Origin: Ambrosia x helenae
Taxonomy: Eukaryota; Streptophyta; Magnoliopsida; Asterales; Asteraceae
Length of the DNA stretch: 64,000 nt
Direction of reading: 5' to 3'
Assembly (NCBI GenBank): GCA_030844895.1
Contig: CM061226.1
Coordinates: forward strand, 116,484,574 to 116,548,573
Shown here: piece after piece, positions 55,833 to 64,000 of the stretch
How positions within the stretch are numbered: position 1 is the first letter of the stretch
How the letters are laid out: every line of letters begins with the position of its first letter
Position numbers and translations under genes: made by a program
The notes under the pieces: generated by a model
The model's database searches: none
Seen by the model: the letters and a program-made list of their open reading frames with translations, nothing else
Told to the model about the DNA's origin: nothing

Positions 55833-56218
55833 AAGCATCTCTAACGAGGTTATCTTTGGCCATCAACGTCCAATATGGTGAACTCGTGGCAGAGAGACTG
55901 AGAGAGGCTAAGCAGTGGCGAAGCTTGACCTGAAGGTTCGGGGATCGGAAGTCACTAGTTTCGGGGGGTCGAAACCCTATATTTCCAAAATTTTCTATAC
56001 GAATACTGTATAATCAGAACTTCTGCACAAAAATTCGGGGGTGGAGAGCCCGCCCTAACAAAGTTGCGCCACTGGCTAAAGGTGAGAAGAGAGAGTGAGA
56101 GAGTAATCTGTTCATGAGGATAGATATCCACGGACGGTAACTGTGAAAGAGAAAATGACACGCTTGGAGAGTGACATCCGTTAGTAGATGTTTATGACTT
56201 CTTTCATTAGAGATGCTC
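55833..56218. mobile_element. Harbinger/Tourist-like MITE hosting a nested hAT MITE
   Basis: Ends AAGCATCTCTAACGAGG and CTTTCATTAGAGATGCTC are imperfect inverted repeats; TAA flanks both sides (55830-55832, 56219-56221), the 3-bp duplication of PIF/Harbinger. The 162-bp hAT MITE at 55913-56074 interrupts it. Confidence 0.7.
55913..56074. mobile_element. hAT-type MITE, copy 4 (nested)
   Basis: Ends CAGTGGCGAAGCTTGA and TTGCGCCACTG. Flanks GGCTAAG and GGCTAAAGG form an imperfect duplication. The same family as 3597 and 20396 but shortened. Confidence 0.8.
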
Positions 56219-56221
56219 TAA

Positions 56222-57049
56222 ATAAGTACTTAAACTTTGTGCACTCTAACAAAGTCTTCATAGCGATATTAACGGATAAAACCATACACCAATTTTTAAT
56301 AGTTTAATTTTATTATTTACTATAAACTTTTAACGACAATTTTACGGGGGCTGTCATGAAATCTTAAATTGCTAAAAAAAAAAACTATATTTGTTGGGTA
56401 AAACATGTCCAAGTTCAAAGGTTGCACGTCAATATTATTTCTAAATAAGTTTGTTTAAATTTTTGGCAATAACTGTTATCAAATGATATATAAATTATAT
56501 ATACATGAATTATACGAGAGTTCTGCCGTACTTCACTTTTATTGGATACGAAAAATTTTTATATATTGCATCACAAATGGTCACGCACGTGAAGGAGAGG
56601 TCCACATTGAGAAAAGAATTAGAAGTGGTTCACTTTTATTGGCTGCTAATCATTTTTTATTATATTGCAAGCCAAAGTGTAATAAATACGACGGCTACAT
56701 TATTTTCTTTAGGAGGATTTCGAAAATACGTAAACAATTTGCTACTACCTGGCTGCATTAAATTGACGGCAGTGCTTTCTGCTTACATGTTTATGTTGTC
56801 GGGAATTGAAGGACCGCATATATGCGCCGATAATTTACAAACCAGAAAAAGTAAAGTGACACGACAACGAAGACAGTTTCGACAGCCAACAACTGTGGCA
56901 GTGGAGCGCGAAGCGGCGACATGAGGACGTAGTGGATACGCTGAAGATTACGATCGTCTGGCGACTAATGTTGTGTTTGAGAGTTGTTTGTCTTGCCGGA
57001 CGCAAACATTAGACCATAATGCCCCATTTACCTGAAAGATAACTGTTAA
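56222..57049. other. Body of a probable Helitron remnant, no gene
   Basis: Open frames at 56483-56924 show no recognisable protein pattern. The segment leads into a Helitron 3' terminus; its 5' border is not identified. Confidence 0.35.
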
Positions 57050-57097
57050 CCCCGCGTTTCGACCCTGCGGTGAAACGCGGGTAACTTTAAACTCTAG
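57050..57097 (+). mobile_element. Helitron 3' terminus
   Basis: A 10-bp perfect stem CCCGCGTTTC / GAAACGCGGG (57051-57081) with an 11-nt loop, then TAACTTTAAACT and CTAG (57094-57097) followed by T. This is the canonical Helitron 3' end with insertion before T. Confidence 0.7.
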
Positions 57098-57530
57098 TTA
57101 TTAAATATAATAATAAGAACAGAATAAAGTAGAGATTGAGATAAGAATATTCTGCAAAAAGTCATATATATTCAGATGTTTTTACGTAACGTCAAGTGAT
57201 AATGATAAAATTAAGTAAAGAAACTTTGGATATTATTAGATAAGTTTACCTAAAAAATGGAACACCATTGGTGGACGTTTTCAGTTGTGAAAGCTACCCA
57301 TGACTTTCCATGTCATTAATTCATTTGTTAGCCATTACTTACTTTCACGCAATCATTTGATGAAACTTGGAATTTGAGGTCATATTAGAGTCTTCTCGAC
57401 ACAACATAAATCGTTTAAGTTAAAATAAAACATAAGTTATCCGGTTTGAGTTTTGGGATTGCTTCTTTACATAAAATAAACAAAAATGAATAAAATGTGG
57501 GTCGTTTGGTAATTTGATTACATTAGCTCA
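57098..57530. other. Spacer before the retroelement ORF
   Basis: AT-rich, no gene. An in-frame stop about 24 nt before the ATG at 57531 marks the left breakpoint of the truncated retroelement. Confidence 0.4.
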
Positions 57531-58826
57531 ATGGCAGTCAAGAGGGCTCGGCGCGCGGTTGGACTGATGGGCGTTTTGCAGAAGTTACGGGACCCCCAAA
57601 GTGAGCTCTTATTGCTTCGCTCATGTATGGGTGTGGCTAAACTGTTGTTTGGGCTTCGAACGTGCCAACCGACCTTTGTTGGGGAGGCAGTATCCATTTT
57701 TGACAAAGGTCTCCGAGGTGCTGTTGAGGATATCGTTGTTTGTGGGGGAGCTTTTTTTGGGGATCTTCAATGGCGATTGGCGTCCTTTCCGATCAGCTCG
57801 GGGGGCTTGGGCCTGTGCTCGGCGGAAGATGTGTCCGCATATGCGTATGTGGCGTCTAGGGCGCAGTCTTGGAAGCTACAGGAACACATACTAAGGAACA
57901 GCGGGGTGGTTGGGATGGACGATGATTATAAGCTCGCACTGGACAACATTCGCAGCTCTCTCCCCAATGTAGATGTGGGCGGCTTTACAGATAAAGACAC
58001 CGCCCCAAAAAAGCCTCAAAAAATCTTGGCGAGTGCGTTTAACTGTAAAGCCATGCAGACTATGGAGGAGGAGTTTAACATGTCTTCGCGCCAGAAAGCG
58101 GTGTTTGAATGCCTTAAAGAGGCCCATGCTCAAGATTTCCTCACTACACTCCCAATTGACGGACTAGGGCAACATATGTCGGCTATCGAATATCGGGCGG
58201 TCCTCAAATACCGCCTGATGATCCCCATGTTCCCCGTCGACGAACCGTGTCCGATCTGTAAAAAAACACGCTTGGACAAGTTTGGAGAACACGCCCTACA
58301 TTGTAAGGAGTTACCAGGCTTTAAATACAGACATGACCTGGTTAGAGATGTTCTATGGGATGTTTTACGAAGGGCAGGTATTTCAGCCAAAAAAGAGGCC
58401 CCAGTGAATTTCTTGACGGACCCACGTGACGGGCGGTCCACATTGAGGCCAGCGGATGTTCTTGTGTTCGGATGGGCGCAAGGCAAGCATGCGTGTGTTG
58501 ACCTGACTGGGGTATCCCCATTGGTGGGACTTCGGGATTCGGGTTTTGTGGCTGGGCAGGCAGTTTTGAAAGCTGAGGGCAAAAAAGTGGATAAACATGA
58601 AGCGGCTTGTCTAGAGAACCAGCATGTGTTTGTGCCCTTCGCTTTTGATACTTTTGGAGCGCTGGCCCCGCAAGCAATCAAGCTCCTCGATCGCGTGAAG
58701 AAAGTTATGCAAAGTAATTCCCCAGCCGCTAAGGGCCAATGGTTTATTTTCAATAGAGTAGGTTTTGCAATACAAAAAGGGGTAGCGGCGCAACTTGTGG
58801 CCCGTTTACCTACGTATCACTTGTAA
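57531..58826 (+). CDS. C-terminal part of a plant non-LTR-type reverse transcriptase protein (CCHC + possible restriction-like endonuclease)
   Basis: 431 open codons. Residues 1-125 resemble the region after RT motifs in plant RT-like proteins (SELLLLRSCMGVAKLLFGLR, FFGDLQWRLASFPISSGGLG, AYVASRAQSW); the palm with its YxDD box is absent, so the gene is 5'-truncated. A zinc-knuckle-like C240-x2-C243-x10-H254-x3-C258 (CPICKKTRLDKFGEHALHC) follows. After 48 residues comes R306-P-A-D309, then 14 residues and D324-L-T. That order (CCHC, then R/K-P-D and D/E about 12-14 apart) is that of R2-type restriction-like endonucleases. The family is widespread in plant genomes, usually unnamed. A stop follows THL. 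Whether it is expressed is unknown; I treat it as a retroelement fragment. The endonuclease reading is inference. Confidence 0.6.
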   Translation: MAVKRARRAVGLMGVLQKLRDPQSELLLLRSCMGVAKLLFGLRTCQPTFVGEAVSIFDKGLRGAVEDIVVCGGAFFGDLQWRLASFPISSGGLGLCSAEDVSAYAYVASRAQSWKLQEHILRNSGVVGMDDDYKLALDNIRSSLPNVDVGGFTDKDTAPKKPQKILASAFNCKAMQTMEEEFNMSSRQKAVFECLKEAHAQDFLTTLPIDGLGQHMSAIEYRAVLKYRLMIPMFPVDEPCPICKKTRLDKFGEHALHCKELPGFKYRHDLVRDVLWDVLRRAGISAKKEAPVNFLTDPRDGRSTLRPADVLVFGWAQGKHACVDLTGVSPLVGLRDSGFVAGQAVLKAEGKKVDKHEAACLENQHVFVPFAFDTFGALAPQAIKLLDRVKKVMQSNSPAAKGQWFIFNRVGFAIQKGVAAQLVARLPTYHL

Positions 58827-59688
58827 TTGGCCTTTTCTTAAATTAAATAATATGAAATTTGGTTTAAAAAAAAAAAAAATTTCATATTCAAAAACCAAAA
58901 GCAGTTTAAGAAACAAGTTCTTATGGCTTTTAAAAACGGTTTTTTAAAACATACCAAAAAAACAAAACAAAAAGGACTTTTGTCACTATAAGTATAAATT
59001 ATTTCTAAACTCAATTCCAAACATGCTCTTAACCGGTTCAATTTTAGCGGATAGTTTGGTCCTTTTCGAAAGTTGAAACTTGAAACTTATGCTTTGAAGC
59101 TGGTTGTGTACTCACGTAAACATAACCCATTGATTAATTCGTATTATTAGTATTATTTTATAAGAAAGTTTACTGTAAAAAGTAGTTTGAAGTAAAAAGG
59201 AATTGAAGGATTTTGGACTTTTGATCAAAATAAATCAATGGATAAGATTAAAATGAGAAAAGTATACGTTGAGTTTTTAAAAGAGAAGGAGAATGACATG
59301 ATTAATATTAGTATAAATAGGGGTCTAGGTTAATGTTTTATTAGTCCCTTTGTTCGTTTGATATATAGAAAGAGTCGCGGGTTCGTCTCCCCAAATATCC
59401 TGTGTTCGTGTTTGATCTAATTGTCTGGGCCAACAATATGTATTATAATCATAAACCACATTTAACATTTTACATTTCTTAAATACAAACTAAAGTTATT
59501 TTTAGAATAAACAAATTTAAAAAATCCTGGTTCAAATCACATAATTGGTAAAACCGCTCGGTGCGACCCTCAGTCCGAACAATTTGTCTTTTCATTCACA
59601 AAAACCGTGGTTATTGTCAGTAGTTCCACCCAGTCTACTCGTCAGTACAAACTAAAGTTCTTTATGGCCATCACACTGGTTTATATTA
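58827..59688. other. Intergenic, no gene seen
   Basis: AT-rich. A B-box-like GGGTTCGTCTC at about 59378 lacks a convincing A box. Confidence 0.4.
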
Positions 59689-60084
59689 GACCACCTCCAT
59701 TGCGCCTGAAACATGCTCGCCCAAAATGACGTGGAGTTCATCTGAAATAACAGGCCCATTAATTTTCATTCCTACATCAAATCAAATCCGTCTGCAAGGG
59801 CTTGGAAATTTTGGTTCTTGAGCCAACTAACCCAATATTTTAGTGTTTTTATTATTTTTCATAGGATTTTTGGTTTTTGTAATTGGTCCTAAGATACATT
59901 TTTGAAATTCAAGTAATTAAATTTAAAGAAAAAAATGGTTGATGAAGTGGAAAAGGTAAGGATATATAAAGATGTTTGTATGGTTGGAGGTGAAATTAAG
60001 ATTTTTAAGGATTTGTAAGGATATGATGTGGCAGTTGACTAGGCAACTAAGGGCTCCTAAGGGCGCCCCTAGGGTTGGGGATAG
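59689..60084. mobile_element. Possible Harbinger-type MITE
   Basis: Flanked by TTA on both sides (59686-59688, 60085-60087). Ends GACCACCTCCATTGCGCC and GGGCGCCCCTAGGGTTGGGG are only loosely inverted. About 396 bp, non-coding. Confidence 0.35.
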
Positions 60085-61331
60085 TTAGTCACATAGATGG
60101 TTTACTCCCATGTTCTTGTTTTTAAGTTATTTACATAATTATCCCCTATAATATCATGAAGTTAATCCTATAAATGGTCCCTCTAATTAAAAGGGCATCA
60201 TTGTCATTTTACTAGAAATTAACAGAAAAGTTAATGGAGTTAAGAGCTGAATCATTCAACATCTCTTATTAGCTTAATGGTTCAGCACTTAATCATTCCA
60301 TTCAGATACTGAAACAAACAGTCTGAATGATGAATGATTCAGGCCTGAATGGTTGAGAGGCTGATTAAGAGGCTACCAAACGGCCCCTTAGTATTAATAC
60401 CCAAACTCGTGATAAATTGAAATTACAAATCCCAAACATGCAACTAAAAAAAAGTTAGTACTCAAACATGTTATTTTGCATAAATCATAGGGACCATGTG
60501 TGTAATTAACTATAAAAAAAAAAAAAAAAAAAATTGTTAAGAGTGTGCTTGGATTCAAGTATTTACATGTATTCAATTGAGTCAACTTTTAATTCTATTG
60601 AACACATTGGGTCGGATTCGAACCGGTGAAGCGAGATAGAATCTCGGAGTCATTGAGTTCTTCCAAACCTATGGAGGCTAAGACTCAATGAAAACACCTA
60701 CTGATAGATTTACGACTTTATGGAGAAAGCCTACAAACTCTAAAGAATAACAAGATAAAAGAGACAAACTTTTGTTCCAATTTTCTTATCCTTTTCATTC
60801 TAAAACTCTAGGCCTTATAAAGGCTTACAGAAACATACCAAATAAGAAACAAAAACAAGAACATGGACTTGGTGGTTATGCTACCCACTAACACATATAC
60901 TGAAATAAACAACTCATCAAAACATAAAACAAGGAACAAGTGCATGAAAATGGGAACGAGGGCGGAGGGTGCAAATATGGATTGCATGAAAACGTGGAGT
61001 ATGGTTCTTTGTATCAGTACGTATCACATAGTCATTTCAACCAAATTTTCGAGTTTGATATACTTTTCATTTAAACTAACATTATGACATCCATTGATTT
61101 TAGTTTTATCATACTAAATACAGAATAAAAGGAGTTCCAATCCAAGGTCTTTAAATTAAATCAAAGTAGTTCTACTTTAAAGTAAATAAAAATAATTAGT
61201 TGGATCTAATACAAAAAATAAATTAGTTTTAAGGGTTTTGTAGAATGGTAAATGGGCCTAAGTTGTATGAGCCCATATCATGTATAGTCACCCACTCACT
61301 CACCCTCCTCTCTGTTAATAAGTAGTCGATC
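60085..61331. other. Intergenic, no gene seen
   Basis: Contains a poly(A) run at 60515-60533 and a minus-strand B-box-like GGTTCGAATCC near 60618 without tRNA structure. The frame at 60863-61087 has no recognisable product. Confidence 0.4.
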
Positions 61332-61518
61332 CCAACTTTTAATGTATTGGCCGACAATTAACCTTTGTTAACTAAGAACTAACTCAGTTAGTGAATGATG
61401 ACATGGCATGCCATGTCATCATTCATGTCAGCGTGAGCATGCCACGTCATCATCCACTAATTGAGTCAGTTCTCAGTTAACAAAGGTTTATTGTCGGTCG
61501 ATACATTGAAAGTTGAGA
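61332..61518. repeat. Fold-back element with ~80-bp arms
   Basis: CAACTTTTAATGTATTGGCC, ATTAACCTTTGTTAACTAAG and GAATGATGACATGGCATG on the left are matched in inverted order by CACGTCATCATCCACTAA, TTAACAAAGGTTTATTG and ATACATTGAAAGTTGAG on the right. It can form a long hairpin; class unassigned. Confidence 0.75.
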
Positions 61519-61620
61519 CCGTCGGAATTTTTGAAATACAGATTATTGTCGGCCAATAGGTGAAAGTTTGGATTATTAAAATCCAATACCCCTATTATTT
61601 TTAAAAATTTGTATTTCTTA

Positions 61621-61941
61621 GACCATGCGTAGTGGGGGGGCTTTATATATATAAAGCCCCTCTTTCTGATTGGTTCACGTGGCAGCTGAGTCAGCATGGA
61701 GAGAGAAACTGAAAAAAAGGTGAAGCCCCTATTAATATTTTATTATATCTTTTAAATTAAAATAATAATAAAATAGAGAGAGAGGGTGATGTGGCTTGAT
61801 CTGATTGGAGGGGGCACAAAGGTTTCAGGCGTTATATATATCACGCCACAACCAACTTTTGAGATATAAAGCCCTACGTTTTGGTGTTTGGGGCTTTATT
61901 TTTTAATATAGCACCCCATTTTGATGCCACTACACCCGGTC
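61621..61941. mobile_element. Tourist-like (PIF/Harbinger) MITE
   Basis: 321 bp, ends GACCATGCGTAGTGG / CCACTACACCCGGTC, 3-bp duplication TTA on both sides (61618-61620, 61942-61944). The interior repeats GGGGCTTTAT and AAAGCCCC. Confidence 0.85.
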
Positions 61942-62632
61942 TTACGTACAAATTCAAATGGGTAGATTATGTAACATATCAATATATCCACTTCGATGAG
62001 GGTAATTCGGTAAACAAGTTTAGATACTGATTCGAAAATGTTTACTGTTTTCCTATCCGGTTATGGATATCTAAATATAAACTTTTGAACATCAAGTACA
62101 TGGGTATTCATTGTTCAAAGAAAATAATCTTATGATAAGTCCAAAATGTCTGTTTATGAGTTAACACATGAGAGCTCTGAAGAACATCTTCATTGTTGGT
62201 AATGTTTGTCTGTCTGTCTGCAATCAAACCTTAATATAAGCATAATTACATGAAATATTACATGAATCTTCATTGATGTCGGGCCTTGCCAATACGATTT
62301 GATGATTGTTTCTTCTTCAGAGAATTAATATTTAACCACGAATAAGAATTACATGCGCAGAAACAGATTAACTTAGCGCGCTTTTGCTCAAAGCTTCACT
62401 CTTTTTTACTGTCAAGATCCGATCTTTGATGGCGAATCTTGATTTTCGGGTGGTCAGTCGATATGATCAGCATGCGTTCGTCTATAACCTTGCTGACCAA
62501 CACGCAAACACCCTGGGGAATAACCATACAAGTGTTTGTCATTGTTTAAGGAAAGCAAACCTTTTAAGATTAGATGTGTATATAATTACTTTCCTCATGC
62601 ATATGATATATGATCAAGAAATGTATATACTC
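61942..62632. other. 3' flank of the CONSTANS-like gene
   Basis: AT-rich; expected to hold that gene's 3'UTR. No other feature. Confidence 0.45.
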
Positions 62633-64000
62633 TCAGTAGCTTCTGGTTTGACTCATGGGATCATAATCATAAGCATCCCCCGCCTTCACAAAACGCCCTT
62701 TTACACGCTTTCTTACATCCGCTCTTGCCTTTCGGGTAGCATACCTTACTGTCTTCTCAAATCTATTACAAAAAGAAACCGTAATATAAGATATATATTC
62801 TACTCTGCAGGATGTCAATGGAAGTTTAAAGCCACTCACTTGCGGGTCTTCTTTTTTTCCTTGTAACGGAGTACAGCGTCGTTCCTGATTCCAGAAGATG
62901 TGGTGCTATCATGAGTCGGGGTGCACCAGAGTGGCTCGCCCATGCGAAGTATAGACGAAGCTCCACAGTCTTGATAATCACCAGCATTGCTGTCCCCGGT
63001 CAGACTTGAAAACGAAATGTTAGACAGTTGTGTCCCATAACACAGGTTTGGATCTGTTTTACAACTCCTTAAAGAATCGCCCGATGCTGCATTACTGTAT
63101 GCAGGTTGAACCCCATTTCCATGCCAGGTTGAAGACTCCTGAAAAAATATAGCACGATGAATACATGTTCAACATAATGCGATTAATAATCATTACCATG
63201 CTACATTGTTACCTTCACAACAGATGTGTCTTTAGGACCAAATAAACTATCTATTCCGTCTTGCGCAAAAAGATTTTCAGGATCATTATTCCCTACACCA
63301 AAGAGTACTTCATATTTCTCGATACTCAAGTCAATTTCTTCCATGCTGAAGTCGTCATAGAATCCAGCATCTGTGAACTGTTCACCCCCTCTTGTACCTG
63401 AGGCCTGCAATTAATTCAAGAAACTGTAAATGCAAACCCTGGATTCGCTTCAGAAGCACATAACGCACAATGCTGTGATGAGATCACATCGCTGCAACTG
63501 ATGCGATGAGATTTCATGATGCGCATGTGAATATGTGATGCCGCTGATGCTCTTTGATGCCTGATGCGGTCAGATGCGACGTAGACGCTTTATGTAGTTG
63601 GCCAGTATTTGCACAGATTAGACGACATATTGCAATGGGTCGGGTTTTTTAAAACCTAATTGAACAAATCTGATCATCGAGTGACCAATGAGTTATGTAT
63701 TTGAACAAATTACACCACCTGTCAAACAAATCTGACGACAGATGATGAGAATACCTTATATTTTAGTTTATAAAAGTATAAGTAAAAATATTATCTAAAA
63801 ACAGTTTTAAGTTTTTTTTTTTTTTTTCTAATAATGAATGCCTCACATACATGATGCGGGCAGAGGCTTTTGGGATCAAAACACATCGGAGCACCACACC
63901 CTTTATAAATTTAAATCCAAGGTAAGGATCTAATTTTGAACTCATAAACAGAAAAAAAAATTCGAAACGCCAACTCGATTTACCTTGAATGTGGACGAAT
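62633..64000 (-). CDS. CONSTANS-LIKE 9/10-type B-box/CCT protein, 3' exons (partial)
   Basis: Exons 63984-64000 (partial), 63213-63404, 62840-63138 and 62633-62762 on the minus strand join in frame. Exon 63213-63404 encodes SMEEIDLSIEKYEVLFGVGN and GIDSLFGPKD, a conserved middle region of COL9-type proteins. Exon 62840-63138 encodes SSTWHGNGVQPAYS, ISFSSLTGDSNAGDYQDCG and the start of the CCT domain (LRYKEKKKTRK). The last exon completes CCT (FEKTVRYATRKARADVRKRV, KGRFVKAG) and ends DYDPMSQTRSY. CCT is a nuclear DNA-binding domain that contacts NF-Y subunits. COL9 in Arabidopsis represses flowering through CO/FT; applying that here is inference. The N-terminal B-boxes lie beyond the right edge. 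The large intron (63405-63983) contains a TGATGCG-rich stretch. Confidence 0.88.
63470..63585. repeat. TGATGCG-rich intronic stretch
   Basis: GATGCG/TGATGC/GATGCC words recur about ten times in 115 bp inside the COL-type gene intron; irregular spacing. Confidence 0.55.

Noticed and set aside
58130..58753. 207-codon minus-strand open frame
   Set aside because: Shadow of the RT-derived ORF on the other strand; no family pattern.
60600..60670. tRNA-like B box GGTTCGAATCC on the minus strand
   Set aside because: No cloverleaf can be built around it and no A box is at the right distance.
62384..62866. 160-codon plus-strand open frame
   Set aside because: Antisense to the CCT-encoding exons of the CONSTANS-like gene.

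Overview
The window looks like nuclear DNA of a dicot plant. It is AT-rich, genes have introns with GT..AG borders, and gene islands are separated by transposable elements of almost every plant class. The repeat style (copia element with a third ORF, several hAT and Harbinger MITEs, L1-type LINEs with an RRM ORF1) would suit Asteraceae, but that placement is inference. Nothing here is bacterial, so operons and ribosome binding sites do not apply.

Ordinary host genes are few: an ARM-repeat protein (3308-4952, +), a Golgi-type II membrane glycosyltransferase-like protein (14485-16200, +), a XERICO-like RING-H2 E3 ligase with a 5'UTR intron (17191-18470, -), and the 3' part of a CONSTANS-LIKE 9/10 type B-box/CCT regulator running off the right edge (62633-64000, -). 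They are independent loci with no visible functional link.

The rest is mobile DNA. 1-2801 is the right part of a probable CACTA element carrying exon-level copies of symplekin and 14-3-3 genes. 5762-10152 holds two head-to-tail elements lodged in TA microsatellites. Both are packed with a 16-bp palindrome; one carries a captured peroxisomal ABC transporter exon, and the two carry complementary FAR1-like exons. 10349-12187 is a candidate Helitron. 21093-32651 is a complete, very young Ty1/copia (Sirevirus-like) element on the minus strand with a 1165-codon ORF after pol. 36.6-38.5 kb is a segmental repeat carrying two copies of one SINE. 38766-44501 and 47646-53263 are two LINEs of one family in opposite orientation, both with target-site duplications; only the second has an intact ORF2. 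54-58.9 kb holds a 509-bp tandem duplication, nested MITEs, a Helitron 3' end and a retroelement ORF with a CCHC knuckle and a possible restriction-like endonuclease motif.

The structures most worth a second look are the palindrome-loaded microsatellite-dwelling element pair, the two-gene CACTA capture, and the copia element whose gag is broken although its LTRs are nearly identical.
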